From Neisseriaceae bacterium (lineage in GTDB: Bacteria > Pseudomonadota > Gammaproteobacteria > Burkholderiales > UBA11063): a DNA stretch of 64,000 nucleotides. Positions 36,681-44,892 of this stretch are shown here, in pieces. Below the pieces are notes generated by a model. That model was not told where the DNA came from. It ran no database searches and saw only the letters and a program-made list of their open reading frames with translations. The stretch is from contig CANFGS010000006.1 in NCBI GenBank assembly GCA_947446595.1, positions 19,280 through 83,279 on the forward strand, in the 5' to 3' direction. Position numbers and translations under genes: made by a program. How positions within the stretch are numbered: the first letter of the stretch is position 1; every line of letters begins with the position of its first letter.

Positions 36681-37346
36681 ATGAGCGACTTTAGAAAAGC
36701 AATCAACTGGGTAAAAACCCGTTCCCTTATATTAGCTGGTTTTATTAAAAATGCCAAGTTTAATAATGATGGCAATCCAAGTGTTACCACTGATGTAAAT
36801 AACATCACGGTTATTGGTAATAATCGGCAAAACGTGGCTTGTGTATTTCCATATGGCTATTTTAGTGTACCCAAAGATGGTGTCAATGCAGTAATGCTTA
36901 ATACTGGGGATACTGGTAGCAATCCATTAGTTCTCGGTGTATTGGTTGGCTTTGATAATTTACCCTATACGCCTAAACCAGGCGAAGGTGGATTATTTAG
37001 CGATAACTGGCTACTGGTACAACAAAATGATGCTATTCGAGCTTACAAGATTGATGATGCTGAGTATTCTGCAACGTTATCCAGTGGAGAATGGTTAGGT
37101 AAGTATTTGACCGATATTTTAAATCGTTTGGATGCGATTGATGAATATTTGAATACTCATACCCACACTGGGGTGCAAACTGGCACTGGTATATCTGGAA
37201 TTGCTAATCCAATTACACCTGATCCGAACATAGATAAAGATAAAACCTCAATTAGTAATGAAGAGTATTTGCTTAATGATAATGCTAAACCAATTAGTAC
37301 AGCACTTTCTCGTGAATTTGATATTGATGCAGTAGTGGATTATTAG
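36681..37346 (+). CDS. Baseplate spike protein (gpV/gp45-like)
   Basis: The 221-residue protein has an OB-fold-like N-terminus with NRQNVACVFPYGYFSVPKDG (about residues 49-68), then TGDTGSNPLVLGVLVG, and a His-rich TLNTHTHT-like segment (EYLNTHTHTG, about 155-164). These features match Mu gp45/P2 gpV spike proteins, where HxH motifs bind the iron at the tip. It pierces the outer membrane on contraction. Confidence 0.75.
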   Translation: MSDFRKAINWVKTRSLILAGFIKNAKFNNDGNPSVTTDVNNITVIGNNRQNVACVFPYGYFSVPKDGVNAVMLNTGDTGSNPLVLGVLVGFDNLPYTPKPGEGGLFSDNWLLVQQNDAIRAYKIDDAEYSATLSSGEWLGKYLTDILNRLDAIDEYLNTHTHTGVQTGTGISGIANPITPDPNIDKDKTSISNEEYLLNDNAKPISTALSREFDIDAVVDY

Positions 37347-37347
37347 A

Positions 37348-37725
37348 ATGTATTACAACACCAGTATTTACCTTGATCCAGAGACTAAAGATTATGTTAA
37401 TTTGAATGGGCAAATTGAGAATAAAAACCAAGTGGTAACTGAGATTTATTTACGGCTAACCATACCACAAAAAAAGTACATGTATGCTAAAGACCCAACT
37501 ATTGGTAGCTTGTTGTATAGCTTGAGTAACCAACGTGGTACGGTAAATAAAACCCAGTTGGCACAGATTGTAGCTAATGCTCTAAAACCAATGGTAGAGC
37601 AAAGAAAAATTACCATTCAAGAAATAAACATACCTCGCTTAGTATTGGGCAATATTTCTATTGAAATTAATTGCACCGACGTAAGCGGTGAGCAGATTCA
37701 TTTTGTATTAAATGCGGTTATATAG
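37348..37725 (+). CDS. Baseplate wedge protein (Mu gp46-like)
   Basis: The 125-residue protein between the spike and gpJ-like genes has YLRLTIPQKKYMYAKDPTIG (about residues 32-51), as in Mu gp46/gp25-type proteins where a K...... DP..GS segment initiates sheath assembly. It starts one base after the spike stop. Role: links baseplate to the first sheath ring. Confidence 0.6.
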   Translation: MYYNTSIYLDPETKDYVNLNGQIENKNQVVTEIYLRLTIPQKKYMYAKDPTIGSLLYSLSNQRGTVNKTQLAQIVANALKPMVEQRKITIQEINIPRLVLGNISIEINCTDVSGEQIHFVLNAVI

Positions 37726-37736
37726 TTTGAGATTAT

Positions 37737-38963
37737 TTGATGAAAACACAACAGCAATACTACCAACAATATGTCAATTTTGTAAAAGCACTTAATCCTG
37801 TTGCTGTGCCAGATGCAGCAGCAACTGATTGGTGGGTTAAAGCTAATAGTATTGGTGCTATTGCTAGTGGTATTGACCAAGATATTTACACCTTCAGGCA
37901 AAACATCTTTCCGCAGTACGCTAGTGGTAACGCTCTGGACAAGTTTTTAGCATCATATAATTTACAACCACGTAGTGCGGGAGTTCCTGCAACTGGTTAT
38001 TGTAGTTTGCCGACAGTCCAAGCACAAGATGTAACATTGCCTGCTAATACTCAGTTAAGTATTTCTAATAACCAATATTTTATTCAGCAAACTACCACCA
38101 TTAAGGTGGGAACATTGGGGCAAATTCCAATCCAAAGTGCTAATACTGGTTCAGGTCAACAATTAGCTAATGGTACAGAATTAAAACTAACTAACCCAGT
38201 TGGCAATATTGATAAATTAGTCGTATTAAGTATGAATGATGGATCTGGTAGTGAGAGCGATCCAAACGTCAGGTATAGAATTTTACAAGCAATTCAAAAC
38301 CCAAAACTTGGCGGAACTAAGCAGGATTACATTACTTGGGCAACCTCACAACCCAATATAACTGCTGCTTACATTGTAGCTAATATTTTGCAAACTGGTA
38401 TTTTATCGGTGTTTGTATTATCAGGTACGAATGACCCAGATGTAATTTTAGCTAAACCAGATATTATTTATAACCGCACCACCACTAAGCCAGATATGCA
38501 AACTGCACAAAATTACATTGAGACTCAACGCCCAATTAATGATAATGCTTTGGTATCCACCACTGACACACAAGTTTATGATAATGCCAATACTATCAAC
38601 GTTGGTGTGATCTTAATTCAAAATTTAACACTTGCTACCATATTGCCTGATTTTAACAATCTGACAGTTGCTGATTTAATCAGACGTGAAGTTAGGCGAG
38701 CGTTTATTTCTAGTCCATTATACGGCACTTTGATTGGTAATGGTAGGTATGTGCTGCTTAGCGATGTAGTCCAATCAATAGACACTGGCTTAAGTGTTAC
38801 TGGTGGGATTTATGCCCAGATTTTAATTGACCGCAAAGTGGATTACAAAGGCACACAAAATAATATCCCCATCAATGCCACTATACAGCAAGATAATAAC
38901 CTATTTTTAGTATATGACATTGAGTATATAGCAATCAACGTATATGTTTTGGACAGTATCTAA
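37737..38963 (+). CDS. Baseplate assembly protein J
   Basis: The 408-residue protein resembles gpJ/Mu gp47 wedge proteins: ANSIGAIASGIDQDIYTFRQ and FPQYASGNALDKFLASYNLQ near the start (about residues 36-75), the beta-rich DVTLPANTQLSISNNQYF region (LPAGT-type motif), and YRILQAIQNPKLGGTKQDYI (about 180-199), the conserved R.....i..p..GGt..dY segment. It ends one base into the next gene's ATG. It forms the wedge core of the baseplate. Confidence 0.85.
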   Translation: MMKTQQQYYQQYVNFVKALNPVAVPDAAATDWWVKANSIGAIASGIDQDIYTFRQNIFPQYASGNALDKFLASYNLQPRSAGVPATGYCSLPTVQAQDVTLPANTQLSISNNQYFIQQTTTIKVGTLGQIPIQSANTGSGQQLANGTELKLTNPVGNIDKLVVLSMNDGSGSESDPNVRYRILQAIQNPKLGGTKQDYITWATSQPNITAAYIVANILQTGILSVFVLSGTNDPDVILAKPDIIYNRTTTKPDMQTAQNYIETQRPINDNALVSTTDTQVYDNANTINVGVILIQNLTLATILPDFNNLTVADLIRREVRRAFISSPLYGTLIGNGRYVLLSDVVQSIDTGLSVTGGIYAQILIDRKVDYKGTQNNIPINATIQQDNNLFLVYDIEYIAINVYVLDSI

Positions 38964-40267
38964 TGGCTAAACTCCAGATATTTATTGATAAAACACCAAT
39001 CTATAGCAAGAGTACAATTACTTTGCGAGCTGGGTTCTTTGCTGATGATTATAGTTTAACTGACGTTACTGCAGATTGTAGCTTTGCTTTTAACTTCGGT
39101 AATGAAAATGTAACTCAAACAGACAACAACCAGTTCTTTGCCAATAAAGCTGGTGATGTTGGGATTCAGGCATTTTATAGTTTACCGCCAGAAGGTGAAC
39201 AGCAATCTCCGCAGGAATATATAGCAACAACTAGCTTTGTGATTATTGGTGAAGCCATATTGCCCAATAAAGACGATATCTATGCTTGTATTAAGCGTGA
39301 AGAACCAGATGGCGTTTATACTCAAGTTGCAGATGTAGAAAGTTTCACTTACTTGGATAACCAGGCAGTTGCTGACATTTTTGCTAACCTGTATATAAAT
39401 TTACAGATTGAAGCTAATCAGATTTACCCAGAGGAAACTGCTGATTATACCGACTGGATAAATATGCTATTTAGTGAGGTATATATCAATACTGAACAAG
39501 GACAGATTAATAAGGTATTGCAGTTGTTGCGTAATTTGCAAATACTGGCATCCATGAATCCGTTTGATATTGCGAGTGCAATTACTAGTTACATCTATTA
39601 CCGCACTAACTTGGCAATTTATGTATTCATTCAAGAGGACAAGGTCAACTTTGATAAAGCATGGATTTTGGGCACAGACAAATCTATACTTGGCGTTAAT
39701 ACCTACTTGTCTGATAGTAAGATTAATACTAATTTGGTAATCAATATATTTGATGTAGAGCACCAACTAAACGATCTATTTAGAATTGAATTAGAGAATT
39801 TTATCAGCAAAATAACTAGAGCATACTTTGGTTATACCATCGACTATAACAAAACACCAGAAGAGTTTAACCTAAATTACGATATAGGTATGACGTATAA
39901 GGGCGACCAGCGTATTATTTATTCTTATTGCTTGAAATATAGCCAGAGTGCTTTTTATGCGGTTGTGGGGCTAATAAACCCCATACAACCTAATTATATT
40001 AAGGATATGCTAATTGCACCACCAGATGGCACAGTAATTAATGCTCCAACTAAGTTAACTGTGACTGGTATATTTGTTGATAATGTCACTGCTGATATTA
40101 CTTTGGCTTGCCAAATTACCAAAAACAATAATAATCTCAAGGTGGTTGGTGATGTACTTATTCCTAATAAAAATGGTGATTGTACACTCACTATCACTTA
40201 CGGCTCTATTATCAAGCAAGTTACCTATGTTAGCGAGCTGGTGACCCAACAGTCTGGAGTATGCTAA
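38963..40267 (+). CDS. Baseplate/tail protein (Mu gp48/P2 gpI position), unusual length
   Basis: The 434-residue protein overlaps the gpJ gene by 1 bp. It has an N-terminal Ig-like beta domain (residues 1-95), a helical middle (QAVADIFANLYINLQIEANQ), and another Ig-like C-terminal domain with VTGIFVDNVTADITLACQIT. The gpI/gp48 protein at this position in related phages is about 200 residues, so this is either a fusion with Ig-like domains or a different wedge-fibre connector. No strong motif decides this. Confidence 0.5.
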   Translation: MAKLQIFIDKTPIYSKSTITLRAGFFADDYSLTDVTADCSFAFNFGNENVTQTDNNQFFANKAGDVGIQAFYSLPPEGEQQSPQEYIATTSFVIIGEAILPNKDDIYACIKREEPDGVYTQVADVESFTYLDNQAVADIFANLYINLQIEANQIYPEETADYTDWINMLFSEVYINTEQGQINKVLQLLRNLQILASMNPFDIASAITSYIYYRTNLAIYVFIQEDKVNFDKAWILGTDKSILGVNTYLSDSKINTNLVINIFDVEHQLNDLFRIELENFISKITRAYFGYTIDYNKTPEEFNLNYDIGMTYKGDQRIIYSYCLKYSQSAFYAVVGLINPIQPNYIKDMLIAPPDGTVINAPTKLTVTGIFVDNVTADITLACQITKNNNNLKVVGDVLIPNKNGDCTLTITYGSIIKQVTYVSELVTQQSGVC

Positions 40268-41017
40268 ATGGCTTTTAATCAAAACTATTATTTAACTTGG
40301 GAGAACGGCGAATTAGTCACCGCTGATACTATGTCGGCATTTAGTGATGGTGTAGCTGCTCAGGTATTAGCTCTGACTAACGGAATATTGCCCGTGATTT
40401 TAAGTGGTGGTATTGTTAGTATTAGCGGTAATGCAGCAAATGTTACTGAAGGATACTATAGAGTTGCTAATCAAACTTCTGGCGAATTAGAAATACCTGG
40501 TTATTTTTATGCACCAGCCGTAGCCAATTTGACGGTCAATAATGCTCAGTATATCGTTGCTAGAATTAGCATAACTACCATTTCACAATACACCACAGTC
40601 GTTAGTGGCTCTGTACTGGTGGTAGATACTCCAACTGCTCAAGATGTGATTTTGTATTCGTCAAATGATAATGGTGCTGGCATTACCACAATATCACGAG
40701 CTAATGATTTGCAATTGATTATTCCAGCGATTAATAAAAGCAATCAGCTAATTGTAAATAATGCAACTGCTACATCGCTACAAATTGGCATGAATAACCA
40801 GCAGACATTGATTTTAGCAATTGCACAGGGTGCTACAGTAACACTGCCTAATACTACAAATGGAGTGTATTCAATAATCAATAGCTCAAATGCCACTATT
40901 TACCTAGTACCTAGTGGTGGTTATACCATCTTTGGCAAAACCCAATATTTAATAACACCAGGTAGTAGCATGGAGTTAAGCCCAATTAATGTCAATAAAT
41001 GCTGGGTGTTCCTATAA
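40268..41017 (+). CDS. Tail fibre protein, shaft portion
   Basis: The 249-residue protein starts right after the preceding stop. The N-terminus (YYLTWENGELVTADTMSAFS) is the kind of segment that anchors fibres, and the rest is repetitive, Asn/Thr/Ile-rich beta structure (NLTVNNAQYIVARISITTIS), as in phage fibre shafts. It probably forms part of the host-recognition fibre with the two following products. Confidence 0.55.
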   Translation: MAFNQNYYLTWENGELVTADTMSAFSDGVAAQVLALTNGILPVILSGGIVSISGNAANVTEGYYRVANQTSGELEIPGYFYAPAVANLTVNNAQYIVARISITTISQYTTVVSGSVLVVDTPTAQDVILYSSNDNGAGITTISRANDLQLIIPAINKSNQLIVNNATATSLQIGMNNQQTLILAIAQGATVTLPNTTNGVYSIINSSNATIYLVPSGGYTIFGKTQYLITPGSSMELSPINVNKCWVFL

Positions 41018-41032
41018 TCGCAAGGAGTAAAC

Positions 41033-41593
41033 ATGAGCTTTTTAAATAATCCAGATATCCAAGATGATGGACAAGGTAATGTAAATATACAAAAGCCCGA
41101 TGGTAATGCTGCTAACTTGAATATTACAGGAACAACCACTGGTGCATGGTTTAGCTTCAACAATATGCAAAATAATGGCAATACAACCGTTGTCTTTCAA
41201 AATAAAGATGGTAAAACGCCTGTTAGTATTGTTGTGACAGGTGCTGCTCAAATTTCTCAAACCCTAACCGTTACAAGTACATTTACCGCAAATGGAGCTA
41301 GTAATCTTAATGGCGCAACTGTAGTAAATGCCGCAGGAAATAGTTTACCGTTTCAAGCAGCTGGTGCGGGTGGGCAGTTTTGGTTTTACTCCAGTGGTGG
41401 ACAAAATAATGGTGCGGTAATTCGTGGACAACAAAATCAATTCGGGATTGTGTTTACAGGTACTGATCGGGTAAGAATCGAGGGAGTTGGCGGTGATAAC
41501 CGAGCAGCAACATTACAAGATATTGCAAATGTAACGTTTATGCAAAATCCAGGTCTTATGAATGGTGAATTAGCAACTGGTTTTAATGGGTAG
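41033..41593 (+). CDS. Tail fibre or tip protein
   Basis: The 186-residue protein is Asn/Gly-rich with TTTGAWFSFNNMQNNGNTTV and LTVTSTFTANGASNLNGATV, typical of beta-helical or triple-spiral fibre modules. It has a good AAGGAG site and is transcribed with the previous gene. It ends in FMQNPGLMNGELATGFNG. No chaperone or sugar-binding domain could be named. Confidence 0.5.
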   Translation: MSFLNNPDIQDDGQGNVNIQKPDGNAANLNITGTTTGAWFSFNNMQNNGNTTVVFQNKDGKTPVSIVVTGAAQISQTLTVTSTFTANGASNLNGATVVNAAGNSLPFQAAGAGGQFWFYSSGGQNNGAVIRGQQNQFGIVFTGTDRVRIEGVGGDNRAATLQDIANVTFMQNPGLMNGELATGFNG

Positions 41594-41599
41594 GTAATT

Positions 41600-42319
41600 A
41601 TGGCGGGTTCAATTGGTAAAATAGCAATTTATTCGGTAAGTTTCCAACGCTTTGGTAAAACTTGCTATGCCTTATCAAAGGCAATGTGGGGTGATGCCAG
41701 AGCAGATGGCGGATATTCTCTACCTCAATATGATGCATTGATAAACGGATTTGTTAACTATAATGCTGGGATTGGTTGCACCTATGGCTTTATGATACCA
41801 TCAAACATTAGTTTTTATACCAATGGTGGTAACTTTGATATTGGGGTCTATGGTGGTAATCAGTTATGTCGTATAACTGGTGGTGCAACTGGTTTATTTA
41901 GTTACAATAATACATGGAATCAGGGAACATTATCCTCAACTCAAAAAGCATTAGCTCAAGAAAAATATTACCTTGATATTTACAATACTATGCAAAATGA
42001 GTATAAAAACTTCAAATACCTAATTCACGATGACGATAAGTTACAAAGATACTTTGTGGTATCTGATGATGGTACTGGCAACCTAATTGTTAAAAAACTA
42101 GATTTACTCAGAAAAACTGATGAGAATTATTTAACCTATACTAACTTCAATTTACTTGCGTTGATTGATTATGCCACGAAAAATTACCCGATGCTAGATA
42201 AGCAAATAAATGAATTGCAAGAAATTGTGATGAACAACCAGAAAATTAGCGTTATTGATGCTAACCAGATTATTTATGACAATGATGTCTTCACTCAAAA
42301 CTATTTGGCAAAGCAGTAA
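41600..42319 (+). CDS. Last late gene, unknown 239-aa protein
   Basis: The product has a Gly/Tyr-rich first half (MWGDARADGGYSLPQYDALI, then GFMIPSNISFYTNGGNFDIG) and a helical second half with ALIDYATKNYPMLDKQINEL. It contains no transmembrane segment or muramidase motif, so it is unlikely to be holin or endolysin. A tail-fibre accessory or adhesin-related protein is most likely. A terminator hairpin follows 68 bp after the stop. Confidence 0.5.
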   Translation: MAGSIGKIAIYSVSFQRFGKTCYALSKAMWGDARADGGYSLPQYDALINGFVNYNAGIGCTYGFMIPSNISFYTNGGNFDIGVYGGNQLCRITGGATGLFSYNNTWNQGTLSSTQKALAQEKYYLDIYNTMQNEYKNFKYLIHDDDKLQRYFVVSDDGTGNLIVKKLDLLRKTDENYLTYTNFNLLALIDYATKNYPMLDKQINELQEIVMNNQKISVIDANQIIYDNDVFTQNYLAKQ

Positions 42320-42386
42320 ATAATTGCGGAATATTGCAAATTTTGCACTTTATTGATTAGTAGATAAGGTATAATGGTGTTGCCAT

Positions 42387-42430
42387 AAGTCGCTAAGCCT
42401 CTTAACAATGCTCAACCCAGCGACTTTTTT
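42387..42430 (+). terminator. Rho-independent terminator of the late operon
   Basis: AAGTCGCT (42387-42394) pairs with AGCGACTT (42419-42426), followed by TTTT to 42430. The 24-base loop is long for a plain terminator. A TATAAT lies just upstream at 42370-42375, so a short RNA of about 50 nt ending here is also possible. Confidence 0.65.
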
Positions 42431-42557
42431 AGCTTATGCAAACTAGGTATTCTATATACAAAATCTAATCCAATAATTCACATCAAAATGATAAATGATC
42501 CTAAATATGGTATAATTATGGCAGTAAAAATTGTTTTGAGGTCAAGTAGAAAATAAA

Positions 42558-43118
42558 ATGTTTAATGAGTTTAAAGTAACCCAAATTGCAGCTTTCTTCC
42601 TTCAAAAAGAAGGCGGGGAGATGTTTCTTTTGAAACTGATGAAGTTGCTATATTTATCAGAGAGGGAGTCTTTTGCTCGTTTTGAATGTTCAATTTCTGG
42701 GGATAAATTTTACTCTCTTCCACACGGACCAGTTCTATCCAGAACTAAAGAGTTAATGGATGGAGAGCAAAAATCTAGTCCAAATGGTTGGAGTAGTTGG
42801 ATTACTGATAAAGCCAATCATAAACTTGGATTAAAAAAGAATAAATTAAATATTTCAATTGATAAATTTACTGAATTAAGCTCTTCTGATTTAGAGGTTA
42901 TGGAGCATATTTGGGATAAATATGGGCATATGAATCAATGGCAAATCCGTGATTACACCCATAAACATTGTCCAGAGTGGAAAGACCCGAATGGTTCAGC
43001 ATTACCAATTACTACTGAGGACTTATTGGTTGCCGTTGGTAAAGATAAGGAACAAATTGCGCTTATTCAAGAAAGAATCAAAGAAGAAGAGTACTTGGAT
43101 TCTATGTTTGGACACTAA
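42558..43118 (+). CDS. Panacea-domain (DUF4065/SocA-like) antitoxin
   Basis: The 186-residue protein has the Panacea layout: an N-terminal FKVTQIAAFFLQKEG helix (residues 5-19), LLKLMKLLYLSERESF (about 24-39) and YSLPHGPVLSRTKELMDG (about 51-68), where PHGPV is the most conserved piece of the family. Family knowledge: Panacea domains serve as antitoxins against many unrelated toxins. A TATAAT at 42511-42516 gives a likely promoter. The next gene begins 3 bp after its stop, so the two form a typical antitoxin-toxin unit at the right end of the element. Confidence 0.85.
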   Translation: MFNEFKVTQIAAFFLQKEGGEMFLLKLMKLLYLSERESFARFECSISGDKFYSLPHGPVLSRTKELMDGEQKSSPNGWSSWITDKANHKLGLKKNKLNISIDKFTELSSSDLEVMEHIWDKYGHMNQWQIRDYTHKHCPEWKDPNGSALPITTEDLLVAVGKDKEQIALIQERIKEEEYLDSMFGH

Positions 43119-43121
43119 CAG

Positions 43122-43526
43122 ATGTTCATTCCATTTAAAAAAGCAACTTTATTAATACCATCTTCGCCTGATAATTTAAGAGACGTCAAACATTTATTTA
43201 TAATTCTAACAAATCCTCCTAGCTCTGAAAAACAAGCGAAAGTTTTGCTTGTTAACGTGTCTACAGTCTACAACAATCATGTGTTTGATGATGCCTGTAT
43301 TATTGAAACTGGTGAACATCCTTTTATAAAACGGCGAAGTTTTATTCATTACCGCTATGCTAGGATTGAAGAAGCAAGCATGCTAATTAAAAAAGTAAAA
43401 AGTGGTGAATTTATTGCTCATGAGTCTATGAGTGATAGTTTGTGTACAAAAATCATAAATGGATTATTCAAATCAAAATTTATAGCGACTAAGTTTCAAG
43501 AATTTTATAATCAATATAAATCTTGA
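43122..43526 (+). CDS. Candidate toxin partner of the Panacea protein
   Basis: I do not recognise the family. The 134-residue protein begins LIPSSPDNLRDVKHLFIILT and continues KVLLVNVSTVYN and DDACIIETGEHPFIKRRSFI. Alternating strands with a conserved-looking EHPFIKRRSFIHYRYAR stretch suggest a small beta-barrel, loosely like PemK/MazF SH3-type RNases, with His, Lys and Arg as candidate active residues. Tight coupling to the Panacea gene makes it the probable toxin. Its function has not been shown by anything in the sequence. Confidence 0.6.
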   Translation: MFIPFKKATLLIPSSPDNLRDVKHLFIILTNPPSSEKQAKVLLVNVSTVYNNHVFDDACIIETGEHPFIKRRSFIHYRYARIEEASMLIKKVKSGEFIAHESMSDSLCTKIINGLFKSKFIATKFQEFYNQYKS

Positions 43527-43593
43527 CAACGTACGTTTCGGGTTAATGTGTGAGATGATGCGTTATAAATTCTGATGGTGAATAAAATCACTT

Positions 43594-43613
43594 TGCCCCA
43601 AACCTGCCCCAAA
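43594..43613 (-). repeat. Pair of TGCCCCAAA repeats next to attR (arm-type site candidate)
   Basis: TGCCCCAAA occurs at 43594-43602 and 43605-43613, an 11-bp period. It is the inverse of the pair at 8384-8403. It lies 62 bp inside the tRNA-like core at 43675. This fits P'-arm binding sites of a tyrosine integrase. Confidence 0.55.
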
Positions 43614-43674
43614 TTTTTTGAAAATATAAAAATAATTAGTGTTATTAGGGAGTTGCGGTACTCGATGTGGTAAT

Positions 43675-43697
43675 TCAAATCCAGCCCCCGCAACCAA
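43675..43697 (+). other. attR: 3' end of tRNA-fMet
   Basis: The 23 bases from TTCAAAT (43675-43681) to the terminal CCA (43695-43697) match the T-loop, T-stem 3' strand and acceptor 3' strand of initiator tRNA-fMet, including CCCCGCA, A and CCA. The 5' part of a tRNA is missing: the bases before it (GTGGTAA) do not pair with CCAGC. An isolated tRNA 3' end is the classic right attachment site of an element integrated into a tRNA gene. The intact tRNA-fMet and an integrase are expected left of position 1. Confidence 0.8.
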
Positions 43698-43863
43698 TTC
43701 AATAAATTCTATAAACTTACTAAACAAAAACACATTTACAATAACATCAAATTAATTCATTAGTGCCATATTTTATATTATGTTATAATTTATAACTAGA
43801 ATACAAAATTATTATCTGGTATATACTTCAAAACTATAAATAAATTTTTAAAAAGAAAAGTAA

Positions 43864-44892
43864 ATGAGTTCTCATTTTTTGACAGATGTTAATTGCAAAA
43901 AATATAAAGGTTTCAACGACTTCCATGTTGAAAACCTTGCAAGAGTAAATTTAATTGGTGGAAAAAACAATGTTGGTAAAACAGCTTTTATGGAAGGATG
44001 TTTTATTAATGTTTCAGCAATTAACGTTAATTCTTTTGCGTGTACATTACATAGTGTTAAATTCATGAGGGAAAATATAAATATACTAACTAATAATTTA
44101 AATTATAAACCTGTGTCTTACCTTGAATATTTTAATGATATTGATATTGATTCAAATATAAATCAAACTTCATTTAAAATTGAAGAAAAAGATGGGCAAA
44201 AAGACTATGCTTTCAAAATTTATAATAAGCCTATTTTAGTACCATCTATTAATTTACTGGCACCAATGCCAAATATAAATTATAATAATCAAACAATCTT
44301 ACTACCTCAATTTCTTCAACCACTTGCAAATACATCCCCTAATAAAGTTCACAATGTCATTTTTATTGATGGTTTTGGTCAATCTAATATTGAAATTGTA
44401 CGCAACTTTTCTGTAGTACAGAAAATGGAGCAAGAAAAATATCTTATTGAGGCTTTGCAGGGTTTCGATGAAAAAATTGAAAGCTTTAAGGTGATTAATG
44501 AAATTCCACAATGTAAAATTAACGGCAGATGGTTGGAGCTTACAGAGTTAGGTGATGGTACTGTGCATTTAGTGTCTATTGTCACATCACTTTTTAGTGC
44601 AAAAGATGGATATTTATTTATTGATGAAATAGAAAATGGCGTACATTACACATATTTAAAAGAACTTTGGAAGATAATATTTACAGTTTCCAAAGAGGTC
44701 AATTGTCAAGTCTTTGCAACTAGTCACTCAAAAGAATGTATTGATGCTTTTAATGCACTCAATACTGAAAATATTGGAATATATATAGAATTCTATCACA
44801 ATCAAAAAAAAGGAACGAAAGAAGTTAAATATAAAAGTTATGAGCAATTAGAATATGACCTGACTCATAAAGGAAACTATAGGGGTGAATAA
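43864..44892 (+). CDS. ABC/AAA15-21-type ATPase of a two-gene defence-like operon
   Basis: The 342-residue protein is an OLD-like ABC ATPase. It starts FLTDVNCKKYKGFNDFHVEN, then has LIGGKNNVGKTAFMEG (Walker A, residues 32-47), a signature-like LTELGDGTVHLVSI (about 222-235), DGYLFIDEIENGVHY (Walker B with DE, about 245-259) and a switch-like ATSHSKE (about 283-289). Such ATPases sense phage proteins in OLD, Gabija, PARIS and related systems. It overlaps the TOPRIM-like gene by 8 bp. Promoter-like TATAAT sequences lie upstream near 43780. Confidence 0.85.
   Translation: MSSHFLTDVNCKKYKGFNDFHVENLARVNLIGGKNNVGKTAFMEGCFINVSAINVNSFACTLHSVKFMRENINILTNNLNYKPVSYLEYFNDIDIDSNINQTSFKIEEKDGQKDYAFKIYNKPILVPSINLLAPMPNINYNNQTILLPQFLQPLANTSPNKVHNVIFIDGFGQSNIEIVRNFSVVQKMEQEKYLIEALQGFDEKIESFKVINEIPQCKINGRWLELTELGDGTVHLVSIVTSLFSAKDGYLFIDEIENGVHYTYLKELWKIIFTVSKEVNCQVFATSHSKECIDAFNALNTENIGIYIEFYHNQKKGTKEVKYKSYEQLEYDLTHKGNYRGE

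Noticed and set aside
9564..42319. Tailocin (headless contractile particle) instead of a phage
   Set aside because: Terminase, portal, protease, decoration and capsid genes are all present.
43646..43697. Intact tRNA gene
   Set aside because: Only the 3' 23 bases match tRNA-fMet; the upstream bases do not form the T-stem, anticodon arm or acceptor 5' strand.
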